The notes under the pieces: model-generated
Told to the model about the DNA's origin: nothing
Database searches by the model: none
What the model saw: only the letters and a program-made list of their open reading frames with translations
Origin: Pseudomonas asiatica
Lineage (GTDB): Bacteria; Pseudomonadota; Gammaproteobacteria; Pseudomonadales; Pseudomonadaceae
DNA length: 64,000 nucleotides
Direction of reading: 5' to 3'
NCBI RefSeq assembly: GCF_040214835.1
Contig: NZ_CP157874.1
Span: 500,001-564,000, forward strand
Made by a program: the position numbers and the translations under genes
Shown here: positions 46,045 through 55,688 of the stretch, in pieces
Layout of the letters: every line of letters begins with the position of its first letter
How positions within the stretch are numbered: position 1 is the first letter of the stretch

Positions 46045-46276
46045 TCGAGCGAGTATGTTCGGGCCTTGTTAGAGTCATATTTGTCATTGATTCAAGTTAT
46101 GCCTCTTACTTGACAGTCTGCCCTCAGATCTTTTGGCTGGTGCCGTTCTGCTGTACCTGTTTGGTTGCCGGCTACAAATCAAGCCATGTGACACCGAGTG
46201 CCGTTTGGAGTGGCCTCGCGTCGTGAAACTGGCGCATAGTGCCCCAATGGCACGACTACACCAATACCAGTCCAGT
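46045..46276. other. Gap without a recognisable gene
   Basis: These 232 nt between the orphan gene and the MocR-type regulator (which ends here from the other strand) contain no credible ORF, hairpin terminator or REP. An open frame starting at 46133 reads into antisense of the regulator and is not believed. Confidence 0.5.
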
Positions 46277-47677
46277 TCAATAAAACAACCGCGGCTCCGG
46301 CGAGTCCAGCAAGCTGACCAGCTTGGTCAGGGCAAAGCCCAGTTCCTGGCGGCTGGGGGCCATCAGGGCGATGCGCACGCCGCAGTTGGCGTGGCTGCGT
46401 TCTGGCAGGAACTGGCTGCCACTGACTACCGTGACGCCGTTGTTACGCGCCAGGTTGGCGAATTCGTCGCTGGTCCACGGCTCCGGCAACTCCAGCCAGA
46501 TGTGGAAGCTGTTGGGCTGGCTGCGGATCTTGTACTTGCCAAGGATCTCCCGGGCCATTTGCTGGCGCGCGGCCGCCTCCTCCTGTTGTTCCCGCACCAG
46601 CTGGTCGGCCATGCCGCTGTTGATCAGGTTGCTGGCCAGTTGCGCCATCAACGGTGATGGCATCCAGACGCTGCTGCGTACCATCGACGAAAGCCGCGAG
46701 AGGGTTTGCGGTGGGGCATACAGGTAACCGATGCGCAGTGCCGGCAGCACACTTTTGGACAGGCTGGTGAGGTACACCGAGCGTTCGGGCGCATACGCCG
46801 CCAGTGGCTGGTAATCCGGTGCGGGTTCAAGGAAACCGTAGATATCGTCATCGACGATGAACAGGTCGAACTCGCGGGCGATCTCGGCGATGGCCTGGCG
46901 CCGTGCGTGGGGCATGATCGAGTTGGTCGGGTTCTGGTGGGTGGTGACGCACACCAGCAGGGAAGGGCGGTGCTCCAGGCACGCCGCGCGCAATGCCTCG
47001 GGAATCAGGCCGTGCTCGTCCATGGCCACGCCGCGCAGGCGGCGGCCCATGCTGTGGGCCAGGGAGATGATGCCTGGGTAGCAGAACGACTCGCACAGCA
47101 CCACATCGTCGCTCTTCGACAGGCTGCTGATGGCCACAAGCAGGCCGTGCTGGGCCCCTGAGGTAAGCACCACCTGCTGCCAGCGCGCCTCGGGCAGCCA
47201 GCGTTGGATCCAGGCGGCACCGGCCTGCTTGTGGGTCGCATGGCCGCCATCGGTGATGTAGTCGAGTACCTGCGCCAGGTCGGGTGACGCGGCCAGCTCG
47301 TTTATGGCTCCGCGCAGCCAGTCGGTCATGTGGGCATCGTTGGGTTTGATGATCGACAGGTCGATCTGGCCGCTCTCACGTTCGGCGGCCACGGGCTTCG
47401 GCCGTGCGACCGGGGCAGGAGGAGAGCTTTGCAGGTGCCGTTGCTGCAGCACGAAGGTGCCGCGGCCGACTTCGCCTACCACCAGGCCGCGCTTGGCAGC
47501 TTCGTCGTAAGCGCGCCCGATGGTGCCGGGGGTCACGTTCAGGGACTCGGCCAGGTCCTTGAGTGTCGGCAAACGTTCGCCAGCCACCAGCCGGCCACTG
47601 CCAATGTCTTGCTCCAAGGCGTCGGCAATCATCAGGTAGACCGGCTGCGCCAGGTCGCTGTAGTGAGGAACCCACAT
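46277..47677 (-). CDS. MocR-type regulator (GntR HTH + aminotransferase-like domain)
   Basis: A 466-aa PdxR/MocR-family regulator. The N-terminal GntR winged helix occupies about residues 1-75 (GERLPTLKDLAESLNVTPGT, GRAYDEAAKRGLVVGEVGRG). It is followed by a fold type I aminotransferase domain with the PLP-lysine region YLTSLSKSVLPALRIGYLYA and the upstream DDDIYGF. Such proteins sense PLP or amino-acid-PLP adducts rather than catalyse transamination. The minus-strand ATG 47677 (MWVPHYSDLAQPVYLMIADA) is the family N-terminus; an open frame to 47884 is rejected. It is divergent from the oxygenase gene, the usual position for a MocR regulator relative to its targets. Confidence 0.88.
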   Translation of the reverse strand: MWVPHYSDLAQPVYLMIADALEQDIGSGRLVAGERLPTLKDLAESLNVTPGTIGRAYDEAAKRGLVVGEVGRGTFVLQQRHLQSSPPAPVARPKPVAAERESGQIDLSIIKPNDAHMTDWLRGAINELAASPDLAQVLDYITDGGHATHKQAGAAWIQRWLPEARWQQVVLTSGAQHGLLVAISSLSKSDDVVLCESFCYPGIISLAHSMGRRLRGVAMDEHGLIPEALRAACLEHRPSLLVCVTTHQNPTNSIMPHARRQAIAEIAREFDLFIVDDDIYGFLEPAPDYQPLAAYAPERSVYLTSLSKSVLPALRIGYLYAPPQTLSRLSSMVRSSVWMPSPLMAQLASNLINSGMADQLVREQQEEAAARQQMAREILGKYKIRSQPNSFHIWLELPEPWTSDEFANLARNNGVTVVSGSQFLPERSHANCGVRIALMAPSRQELGFALTKLVSLLDSPEPRLFY

Positions 47678-48120
47678 AGAAATGGCACCAGAATCTGCGA
47701 GAACGCGGAAGCCTAGCACGAAAGGTCTGATGGAAGTAATTGTGTTTTCGTACGGGTAAATTACCTCGATTGAGTCGCTTGAGGTTGTCGTGCGTTTGCA
47801 TCGAATGCCCGCTTTCACAAGGCGATCCCTTCCCCGGCTGTTCTCCGCATTTCGTGGTGGCAGATGGAAACCTTTTGAAATCAATGATTTGATTGAATCG
47901 ATTCAATCCAGCTGTTTTATGCGATCGAAAATGAATTGAATCGACTCTATTTTTGTAATTACAATTATTGAGTCGATGCAATGTGCGATTGCCCCAGCGG
48001 CTTTCATCGCTGGCATCGCACAGCTGTGAACGGCTTCAAAAAATACAACGTCTGCCGCCTCTGCCCGGCTTAGCACGACACCGAACGGCCTCAAGCCAGC
48101 TCAATGGAATATCACTCGAA
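47678..48120. promoter_or_regulatory. Divergent control region with repeated MocR-type operator
   Basis: This 443-nt intergenic region carries four related 16-mers: ATTGAATCGATTCAAT (47892-47907, a perfect palindrome), ATTGAATCGACTCTAT (47935-47950), ATTGAGTCGATGCAAT (47967-47982) and a more distant ATTGAGTCGCTTGAGG (47769). The first three start 43 and 32 nt apart, close to four and three helical turns, so bound dimers would face one side of the DNA. MocR regulators typically use such repeated sites. No consensus promoter could be fixed with confidence. Confidence 0.65.
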
Positions 48121-49146
48121 ATGGAAAGCGCACAATTGCATCAAGGGGCCGAGCCTCGGACCTCATTGGAGATCCGCCTGCCCTGGGTCACCTCCAGCGC
48201 CTGGCAAACCCTGCTGAACAACACCCCGCTCGATTTCGAGACGAGCAAAGAGCTTTACCCACAGATCAAGGATCAGGCGCAGGAAGTGCTGGGCAAGGCG
48301 CTGTGCCAGCAGATCCGCGGCTTTGTCGAAGACCCGCACCTGACCAGCATGATCGTGCGCAACTGCCCCCGCGACCGGGACATCCCGCCCACGCCCTATT
48401 CGGGCGTGCTCAGTCCGCGCAGCACACCCATTGCCTGCCTGGTCAGCCTGACCATGCAGAGCCTGATGGGGATCAACCCGGTGGTTTATGAGGGGGAGAA
48501 CGATGGCCGCCTGTTCCGCCATGTCATTCCGTCGCGCAGTTCTTCCAGCCACAAGAGCTCCCATGGTTCGCGGCTGCGCTTTTCCTATCATGTGGACAAC
48601 CCGGACCTACCGCTGTCTTCCGAGCCGCTTGGCACCGCTTCCTGCTGCCCGGAGTACCTGTCGTTCTTCGGGATGCGCTGTGATCCGCGCATCAGCACCA
48701 CACTGGTAAACCTCGATGCAGTGGTTGCAGCGCTACCTGCATCGACCGTGCGCGAACTGTGCCTGCCGCAGTTCGAAATCCGCCGCCCGGACTCGTTTAC
48801 CGGCAATCGTCGTTGTACCGCCGAGCTGCCAGTCCTTGCGCGTGGTCACGCTGGCGAATGGTTGTGTCGCTTCGACAGTGAAAACACCCACGGCCTGAAT
48901 CTGCGTGCCGAGCAGGCCCTGGGCAGCCTGCGCAGTGTGCTGGAAACCCGCCGCTTCGATGAGCCGCACCTGCTGCTGCCGGGCGATTTCATGATCTTCA
49001 AGAACCAGCGCGTGCTGCATGCCCGCGATGGCTTCGAGCCACAGAACGATGGTGCCGACCGCTGGCTGTTGCGCCTGTTCGCGGTCAACGACCTGAACCG
49101 GGTGCACTTCGCCCGGGCCGATCACCTTTACGAAGTTCTCTCCTGA
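48121..49146 (+). CDS. Fe(II)/2-oxoglutarate oxygenase, clavaminate synthase-like amino acid hydroxylase
   Basis: A 341-aa non-heme iron oxygenase. The iron-binding triad is visible as His157-X-Asp159 (FSYHVDNPDLP) and His300 (KNQRVLHARDGF). A 2-oxoglutarate-binding arginine follows in GADRWLLRLF (Arg314 or Arg318). The pattern GDFMIF..RVLH.R..F....G.DRWL.R is that of the clavaminate synthase/VioC/asparagine-oxygenase group, which mostly hydroxylates free amino acids at the beta or gamma carbon. ATG 48121 is the first plausible start, though without a strong Shine-Dalgarno. It is followed by a TauE/SafE permease (31 nt) and a YdfG-like dehydrogenase, and is divergent from the MocR regulator. 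The substrate is unknown. Confidence 0.8.
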   Translation: MESAQLHQGAEPRTSLEIRLPWVTSSAWQTLLNNTPLDFETSKELYPQIKDQAQEVLGKALCQQIRGFVEDPHLTSMIVRNCPRDRDIPPTPYSGVLSPRSTPIACLVSLTMQSLMGINPVVYEGENDGRLFRHVIPSRSSSSHKSSHGSRLRFSYHVDNPDLPLSSEPLGTASCCPEYLSFFGMRCDPRISTTLVNLDAVVAALPASTVRELCLPQFEIRRPDSFTGNRRCTAELPVLARGHAGEWLCRFDSENTHGLNLRAEQALGSLRSVLETRRFDEPHLLLPGDFMIFKNQRVLHARDGFEPQNDGADRWLLRLFAVNDLNRVHFARADHLYEVLS

Positions 49147-49177
49147 TCCCTTTCACTGACTCGATGGACGTACTGTT

Positions 49178-49963
49178 ATGGAACTGTTAGGCGCTTTCTG
49201 GGCGGAACACTGGTTGCTGGCGATCCTCATGCTCGGGGCGATTGCCTTCGTTGCCGGCTTCGTCGACAGCATTGCCGGTGGCGGTGGGCTGTTCCTGGTG
49301 CCGGGCTTTCTGCTGGTTGGCATGCCACCCCAGGTTGCCCTTGGCCAGGAAAAACTGGTCAGTACCCTCGGCACGCTGGCGGCCATCCGCAACTTCCTGG
49401 CCAACAGCAAGATGGTCTGGAAGGTAGCGCTGGTCGGCGTGCCATTCTCGCTGCTCGGTGCCTACCTGGGGGCGCACCTGATCGTGTCTATCTCCCAGGA
49501 AACCGTGGGCAAGATCATCCTGGCGCTGATCCCCTTCGGCATCCTCATCTTCCTCACCCCCAAGGACCGCCCGGTCGAGGAGCGCGAACTGTCATCGCGC
49601 ATGCTGTTCACTGTGGTCCCGCTGACCTGCCTGGCCATCGGTTTCTATGACGGCTTCTTCGGCCCCGGTACCGGCAGCATGTTCATCATTGCTTTCCATT
49701 ACCTGCTGCGTATGGACCTGGTCTCCAGCTCGGCCAACTCCAAAACCTTCAACTTCGCGTCCAACATCGGCGCCCTGGTGGCCTTCGTCATTGCCGGCAA
49801 GGTCGTCTACCTGCTGGCGTTGCCGCTGGTGGCCTGCAACATCCTCGGTAACCACCTGGGCAGCGCACTGGCCCTGCGCAAGGGCAACGAAGTGGTGCGC
49901 AAGGCGCTGGTGTTCTCGATGCTCTGCCTGTTCACCAGCCTGGGCGTGAAGTACCTGGCCTGA
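49178..49963 (+). CDS. TauE/SafE (TSUP) family permease
   Basis: A 261-aa integral membrane protein with about eight hydrophobic helices. It has the family glycine-rich motifs FVDSIAGGGGLFLVPGFLL and GFYDGFFGPGTGS. TSUP proteins move organosulfur compounds or other small organic anions. Lying between an amino acid oxygenase and a dehydrogenase in one apparent operon, it may import the substrate or export a product. The direction cannot be told from sequence. Confidence 0.88.
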   Translation: MELLGAFWAEHWLLAILMLGAIAFVAGFVDSIAGGGGLFLVPGFLLVGMPPQVALGQEKLVSTLGTLAAIRNFLANSKMVWKVALVGVPFSLLGAYLGAHLIVSISQETVGKIILALIPFGILIFLTPKDRPVEERELSSRMLFTVVPLTCLAIGFYDGFFGPGTGSMFIIAFHYLLRMDLVSSSANSKTFNFASNIGALVAFVIAGKVVYLLALPLVACNILGNHLGSALALRKGNEVVRKALVFSMLCLFTSLGVKYLA

Positions 49964-49984
49964 CCCTTCCATAGGAGACAACTG

Positions 49985-50746
49985 ATGAAAACCGCATTCG
50001 TAACTGGCGCCTCCTCGGGCTTTGGCCGCGCCATCTGCCGTACCTTGATCGGCAAAGGCTACCGCGTGATCGGTGGCGCCCGGCGCATGGACAAGCTGCA
50101 AGCGCTGGAGGCCGAGCTGGGCGTCAATTTCATTCCGCTGGCGCTGGACGTCACCGACCCGGTGTCGCTCGAGGCGGCGGTCGAGCAGATTCGTGATGCT
50201 TCGCTGCAGATCGACCTGCTGGTCAACAATGCCGGGCTGGCGCTGGGCGTGGACCGTGCCCAGGCCAGCAGTGCGGAAAACTGGCAGCGGATGATCGACA
50301 CCAACATCACCGGCCTGGCCATGGTCACCCACAAGATCCTGCCGCAGATGGTGGAAGCCGACAGCGGCATGATCATCAACATCGGCTCGATCGCCGGCAC
50401 CTACCCCTACCCGGGCGGTAACGTGTATGGCGCCAGCAAGGCCTTTGTCCGCCAGTTCAGCCTCAACCTGCGCGCCGACCTGGCGGGCACCCGCGTGCGA
50501 GTGAGCAACATCGAGCCAGGGCTGTGTTCGGGGACCGATTTCTCGGTGGTGCGCCTGAACGGTGACCTGGATGCCGTGCAGGCGCTGTATCGGGATGTGG
50601 AGGCCATCCTGCCCGAGGACATCGCGGCCACGGTGGCCTGGATTGCCGAGCAGCCGGCGCATGTGAACATCAATACCATCGAGATCATGCCGGTGGCCCA
50701 GAGCAGTGCGGCGCTGAACGTGGTGCGCAACCTTCCGCTTTGCTGA
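49985..50746 (+). CDS. YdfG-like short-chain dehydrogenase (3-hydroxy acid / beta-hydroxy amino acid)
   Basis: A 253-aa classical SDR. It has nucleotide loop TGASSGFG, the NNAG motif in LLVNNAGLALGVD, catalytic Ser in IINIGSIAG and Tyr/Lys in VYGASK. An Arg-Arg pair after beta-2 (GGARRMDK) suggests NADP(H) preference. It is strikingly similar across its length to E. coli YdfG (NVYGASKAFVRQFSLNLR, then EPGL, and PAHVNINTIEIMPV), which oxidises L-allo-threonine, serine and 3-hydroxy acids. In the operon it is positioned to oxidise a hydroxyl made by the upstream oxygenase (inference). Confidence 0.88.
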   Translation: MKTAFVTGASSGFGRAICRTLIGKGYRVIGGARRMDKLQALEAELGVNFIPLALDVTDPVSLEAAVEQIRDASLQIDLLVNNAGLALGVDRAQASSAENWQRMIDTNITGLAMVTHKILPQMVEADSGMIINIGSIAGTYPYPGGNVYGASKAFVRQFSLNLRADLAGTRVRVSNIEPGLCSGTDFSVVRLNGDLDAVQALYRDVEAILPEDIAATVAWIAEQPAHVNINTIEIMPVAQSSAALNVVRNLPLC

Positions 50747-50760
50747 TCGGCTGGTGGTGG

Positions 50761-50862
50761 ATGGCACCGGCGTTGCCGGTGTTCGCGGGCACGCCCGCTC
50801 CCATAGGAATAGCGGCCTGCTTCGGGCATGTGCAGTACCTGTGGGTTTACCCGCGAATCTGG
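50761..50862. repeat. REP-type repeats before the formate dehydrogenase operon
   Basis: A 42-nt unit (50761-50802) is the inverse of 3499-3540 with two mismatches. A partner unit ACCTGTGGGTTTACCCGCGAA lies around 50837-50857. The rest of the 266-nt gap (50863-51012) shows no ORF and no confident promoter; AGGAG precedes the fdoG ATG. Confidence 0.7.
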
Positions 50863-51012
50863 CAACACAGCGCCCTCAGCTGACCCATGTCATCGCACCT
50901 TCTCGATTCTTGGCTAGTCTTAACTGTTGGCGGCCATCAATTGGCCGCCACCGTGACTACCAAGAGGCGCCGGCCATGTTCCGTGCGTCCACCACCTGAT
51001 CAGGAGTGCACG

Positions 51013-54000
51013 ATGGACCTGAACCGTCGGCAGTTCTTCAAGGTCGCCGCCGTCGGCCTTGGAGGCTCGAGCCTTGCGGCGTTGGGCATGGCCCCGACAC
51101 CAGCATTCGCCGAGCAGGTGCGTCACTTCAAGCTGGCGCATACCAAAGAAACCCGTAACACATGCCCCTACTGCTCGGTCGGCTGCGGCCTGATCATGTA
51201 CAGCCAGGGCGATGCGGGCAAGAACGTCAAACAGAACATCATCCATATCGAAGGTGACGCCGACCACCCGGTCAACCGCGGCACCCTCTGCCCGAAAGGC
51301 GCTGGCCTGCTGGACTTCATCCACAGCCCGAGCCGCCTGCAGTACCCCGAGGTACGCAAGCCTGGCAGCAAGGAGTGGGTGCGGGTCAGCTGGGACGAGG
51401 CGCTCGATCGCGTCGCCGACCTGATGAAGCAGGACCGCGACGCCAACTTCATCGAAAAGAACGCCCAGGGGCAAACGGTCAACCGCTGGCTCACCACCGG
51501 TTTTCTCGCTGCTTCCGCCGCCTCCAGCGAGGCTGGCTACCTGACCCACAAGGTCGTCCGCGCAACAGGCATGCTGGGGTTCGATAACCAGGCTCGTGTC
51601 TGACATGGCCCGACGGTGGCAAGTCTTGCCCCGACGTACGGCCGTGGCGCCATGACCAACCACTGGTCCGATATCGCCAACGCGAATCTGGTCCTGGTGA
51701 TGGGTGGCAACGCAGCAGAAGCGCATCCGTGCGGCTTCAAGTGGGTGACCGAGGCCAAGGCGCACAACAAGGCGCGGCTGATCGTGGTCGACCCGCGGTT
51801 TACCCGTACCGCTTCGGTGGCGGACTACTACGCACCGATCCGTACCGGTACCGACATCGCCTTCATGGGCGGGCTGATCAATTACCTGCTGAGCAACGAC
51901 AAGATCCAGCACGAGTACGTGCGCAACTACACCGACGTGTCGTTCATCGTCAAAGAGAACTATGGCTTCGAGGATGGCCTGTTCAGCGGCTACGACGAGG
52001 CCAAGCGCGTGTATTCCGACAAGTCCGGCTGGGGTTACGAGCTGGGTGAGGACGGTTTTGCCAAGGTCGACCCGACCCTGCAGCACCCGCGCTGCGTGTT
52101 CCAGCTGATGAAGCAGCACTACAGCCGCTATACCCCGGAACTGGCGAGCATGACCTGTGGCATGCCGCAGGACGCCATGTTGAAGATCTGGGAAGAGATC
52201 GCTACCTGCTCGGTACCGGGCAAGACCATGACGATCCTCTATGCGCTTGGCTGGACGCAGCACTCGATCGGCGCGCAGATCATCCGCAGTGCGGCCATGG
52301 TGCAGTTGCTGCTGGGTAACGTCGGCATGCCGGGTGGCGGGGTCAACGCCTTGCGCGGGCACTCCAACATCCAGGGCCTGACCGACCTCGGCCTGCTGTC
52401 CAACTCGTTGCCGGGTTACCTGACCCTGGCCGGCGATGCCGAGCAGGACTATGCCGCCTATATCGACAAGCGCGCCTCCAAGCCACTGCGCCCTGGCCAA
52501 CTGTCGTACTGGCAGAACTACGGCAAGTTCCACGTCAGCCTGATGAAAGCTTGGTACGGCGCCAATGCCACCGCAGAGAACAACTGGGGCTACGATTGGC
52601 TGCCCAAGCTCGATGTGCCGGCCTACGACGTGCTGCGCATGTTCGAGATGATGGGCCAGGGCAAGGTCAACGGCTACATGTGCCAAGGTTTCAACCCGAT
52701 AGCCGCGCTGCCGGACAAGAACCGCGTCACCGCGGCCCTTGGCAAGCTCAAGTGGCTGGTGATCATGGACCCGCTGGCCACCGAGACCTCGGAGTTCTGG
52801 CGCAACGCCGGGCCGTTCAATGATGTAGACACGGCCAACATCCAGACCGAAGTGATCCGCCTGCCCACCACCTGCTTCGCCGAGGAAGACGGCTCGCTGG
52901 TCAACAGCAGCCGCTGGCTGCAGTGGCACTGGAAGGGCGCCGACGGCCCGGGCGAGACCCGCACCGACGTTCACATCATGAGCGAGCTGTTCCTGCGCCT
53001 GCGCCAACGCTACCAGGCCGAGGGCGGCGCCTACCCTGATGCGCTGATGAACATCAACTGGCCATACAAGGTCCCTGAAGAGCCATCCCCGGAGGAACTG
53101 GCCAAGGAAATGAACGGCTGGGCGGTGGCCGACGTCACCGACCCGACTGGCGCAGTGCTCAAGGCCGGCCAGCAACTGGCGGGCTTTGGCCAGCTCAAGG
53201 ACGACGGCAGCACCGCGTCCGGCTGCTGGATCTTCGCCGGCAGCTGGACCGAGCAGGGTAACCAGATGGCTCGCCGTGACAACAGCGACCCGTATGGCAT
53301 GCACCAGGTGCAGAACTGGGCCTGGGCCTGGCCGGCCAACCGCCGCATCCTCTACAACCGTGCCTCCAGCGACCCGCAAGGCAAGCCGTGGGACCCGGAG
53401 AAGAAGCGCCTGGTTTGGTGGAACGGCAAGGCCTGGACCGGCACCGACGTGCCCGACTTCAAGGTCGACTCGCCGCCCGAGGCGGGGATGAACCCGTTCA
53501 TCATGAACCCCGAAGGCGTGGCGCGCTTCTTCGCCATCGACAAGATGGCCGAAGGCCCGTTCCCCGAGCACTACGAGCCGTTCGAGACGCCGATTGGCAT
53601 CAACCCGCTGCACCCGCAGAACAAGAAGGCCACCAGCAACCCGGCCGGGCGGGTCTTCGACTCGGTGTGGGACAGCCTCGGCAAGCACGACGAGTTCCCG
53701 TACGCGGCGACCACGTACCGGCTGACCGAGCACTTCCACTTCTGGAGCAAACATTGCCGGCTCAACGCCATTGCCCAGCCCGAGCAGTTCGTCGAAATCG
53801 GCGAGGTGCTGGCCAACGAGAAAGGTATCAAGGCCGGTGACCGGGTGCGGGTGTCGAGCAAGCGCGGGCACATCGAGGCGGTGGCAGTGGTGACCAAGCG
53901 GATTCGCCCGCTCCAGGTCAACAACCAGACTGTGCACCAGATCGGTATCCCGCTGCACTGGGGCTTCACCGGGGCTACGCGGCATGGCTACCTGACCAAC

Positions 54001-54081
54001 ACCTTGGTGCCTTTCCTGGGTGACGGCAATACCCAGACGCCAGAGTCCAAGTCGTTCCTCGTCAAAGTGGAGAAACTCTGA
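51013..54081 (+). CDS. fdoG: Formate dehydrogenase major subunit, selenocysteine-containing
   Basis: Catalytic alpha subunit of a membrane-bound respiratory formate dehydrogenase (formate to CO2), 1022 aa with selenocysteine at residue 197, encoded by TGA 51601-51603 in [18 protein letters not shown]. This is the same context as E. coli FdnG/FdoG. A Tat signal ([15 protein letters not shown]) directs export of the folded enzyme. A [4Fe-4S] motif follows (CPYCSVGCG, then CPKG), and the remainder is the bis-MGD molybdopterin fold. A SECIS hairpin lies directly after the UGA. The TGA stop overlaps the fdoH ATG. The name follows the aerobic E. coli paralogue; fdn would serve equally. Confidence 0.95.
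51601..51647 (+). promoter_or_regulatory. Bacterial SECIS element
   Basis: Directly after the UGA, CGG-T-GGCAA-GTC-TTGCC-CCG folds (51614-51633) with a single bulged T at 51617, position 17 counting from the U of UGA, and G-U at the start of the apical loop (51623-51624). These are the two features SelB domain IV recognises in the E. coli fdhF hairpin. Confidence 0.85.
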
Positions 54082-55031
54082 TGGCCAGCCAAGACATCAT
54101 CGCCCGCTCGGCCACCACCACCGTACCGCCTTCGGTACGCCAGCAGCAGGAAGTCGCCAAGCTGATCGACACCACCAAGTGCATCGGCTGCAAGGCCTGC
54201 CAGGTGGCGTGTTCGGAGTGGAACGAACTGCGTGACGAGGTCGGCCACAACCACGGCACCTACGACAACCCCCAGGACCTCACCGCCGAGACCTGGACCC
54301 TGATGCGCTTCACCGAGCACGAGCGCGACGACGGCAACCTGGAGTGGCTGATTCGCAAGGACGGCTGCATGCACTGCGCCGAGCCAGGTTGCCTGAAAGC
54401 CTGCCCGAGCCCGGGGGCGATCATCAAGCACGCCAACGGCATCGTCGACTTCAACCAGGACCACTGCATTGGTTGTGGCTACTGCATCACCGGTTGCCCG
54501 TTCAACATCCCGCGCATCTCGCAGAAGGACCACAAGGCGTACAAGTGCACCCTGTGTTCCGACCGCGTGACCGTGGGCCTGGAGCCGGCCTGCGTGAAAA
54601 CCTGCCCGACCGGGGCCATCGTGTTCGGCACCAAGGACGAGATGAAGGTGCATGCCGCCGAGCGCATCGTCGACCTCCAGTCGCGGGGCTACGACAAGGC
54701 CGGGCTGTACGACCCGGACGGCGTCGGCGGCACCCACGTGATGTATGTGCTGCACCATGCCGACACGCCGAAGCTGTACGCCGGCCTGCCGGACCAGCCG
54801 GTGATCAGCCCGCTGGTTGGGTTGTGGAAGGGCTTCACCAAGCCGCTGGCGCTGCTGGCCATGGGCGCGGTGGTGCTGGCCGGGTTCTTCCACTATGTGC
54901 GGGTCGGGCCACAGCGGGTGGAGGAGGACGAGCCCCCGGCATCTGCGGATGAAAGCGTGCATCAGGTGGACCCGTCGGTCCATGTCTATGATCCGACCAA
55001 GCCCGGCGGGCAAGGGGAGCAGCGACCATGA
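54081..55031 (+). CDS. fdoH: Formate dehydrogenase iron-sulfur subunit
   Basis: Beta subunit (316 aa) that carries electrons from the catalytic subunit to cytochrome b. It holds four [4Fe-4S] cysteine clusters, including [35 protein letters not shown] and CTLCSDRV...CVKTC. A C-terminal transmembrane helix (about 250-270, [19 protein letters not shown]) anchors it with the protein in the periplasm. Overlaps fdoG by one base and fdoI by 4 nt. Confidence 0.95.
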   Translation: MASQDIIARSATTTVPPSVRQQQEVAKLIDTTKCIGCKACQVACSEWNELRDEVGHNHGTYDNPQDLTAETWTLMRFTEHERDDGNLEWLIRKDGCMHCAEPGCLKACPSPGAIIKHANGIVDFNQDHCIGCGYCITGCPFNIPRISQKDHKAYKCTLCSDRVTVGLEPACVKTCPTGAIVFGTKDEMKVHAAERIVDLQSRGYDKAGLYDPDGVGGTHVMYVLHHADTPKLYAGLPDQPVISPLVGLWKGFTKPLALLAMGAVVLAGFFHYVRVGPQRVEEDEPPASADESVHQVDPSVHVYDPTKPGGQGEQRP

Positions 55032-55684
55032 ACGACAACAAACCCATCCTGCGCTACAACGCCAACGAGCGCAGCAACCACTGGGTCGTCGCGATCCTGT
55101 TCGTCCTGGCTGGCCTGTCGGGGCTGGCGCTGTTCCATCCGGCGCTGTTCTGGCTCAGCAACCTGTTCGGCGGTGGGCCGTGGACACGCATCCTGCACCC
55201 CTTCATCGGGGTGGCGATGTTCGTGTTCTTCCTCGGCCTGGTGCTGCGTTTCTGGCGGGCCAACTTCATCACTGCCAACGACCGCCTGTGGCTGCGCCGC
55301 GTGGACCGGGTGATGCTCAACAAGGAGGAGGGTGTGCCACCGATCGGCAAGTACAACGCCGGGCAGAAGCTGTTGTTCTGGACTCTGCTGGTGTGCATGC
55401 TGGTGCTGCTGGTCAGCGGCGTGGTGATCTGGCGCGCATACTTCAGCCATTTGTTCGGCATCGAGGTCATTCGCCTGTCCGCGCTGCTCCACGCCCTGGC
55501 GGCGTTCGTGCTGATCCTCAGCATCATCGTGCACATCTACGCCGGCATCTGGATCAAGGGCTCGATCGGCGCCATGCTGCATGGCTGGGTCAGCCGCGCC
55601 TGGGCGCGCAAGCACCATGAGTTGTGGTACCGCGAAGTGACCGGTGACAAGACGCCGGGCAATCACGGACGAAAAGAAGGATGA
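55028..55684 (+). CDS. fdoI: Formate dehydrogenase cytochrome b556 subunit
   Basis: Gamma subunit (218 aa), a four-helix membrane diheme cytochrome b that passes electrons to quinone. It begins [19 protein letters not shown], which includes an early His ligand candidate, and has later histidines in [17 protein letters not shown] and [20 protein letters not shown]. Coupled to fdoH by an ATGA overlap and to fdhE by a 4-nt gap. Confidence 0.94.
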   Translation: MNDNKPILRYNANERSNHWVVAILFVLAGLSGLALFHPALFWLSNLFGGGPWTRILHPFIGVAMFVFFLGLVLRFWRANFITANDRLWLRRVDRVMLNKEEGVPPIGKYNAGQKLLFWTLLVCMLVLLVSGVVIWRAYFSHLFGIEVIRLSALLHALAAFVLILSIIVHIYAGIWIKGSIGAMLHGWVSRAWARKHHELWYREVTGDKTPGNHGRKEG

Positions 55685-55688
55685 GCGC

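Noticed and set aside
46133..46657. Plus-strand ORF starting in the gap with a signal-like LAGAVLLYLFG start.
   Set aside because: Most of it is antisense to the MocR gene, it has no ribosome-binding site, and the resemblance is short.
51601..51603. In-frame stop splitting formate dehydrogenase into two pieces, as in a pseudogene.
   Set aside because: It is the selenocysteine UGA: conserved context, a SECIS hairpin directly after it, and selA, selB and tRNA-Sec downstream.
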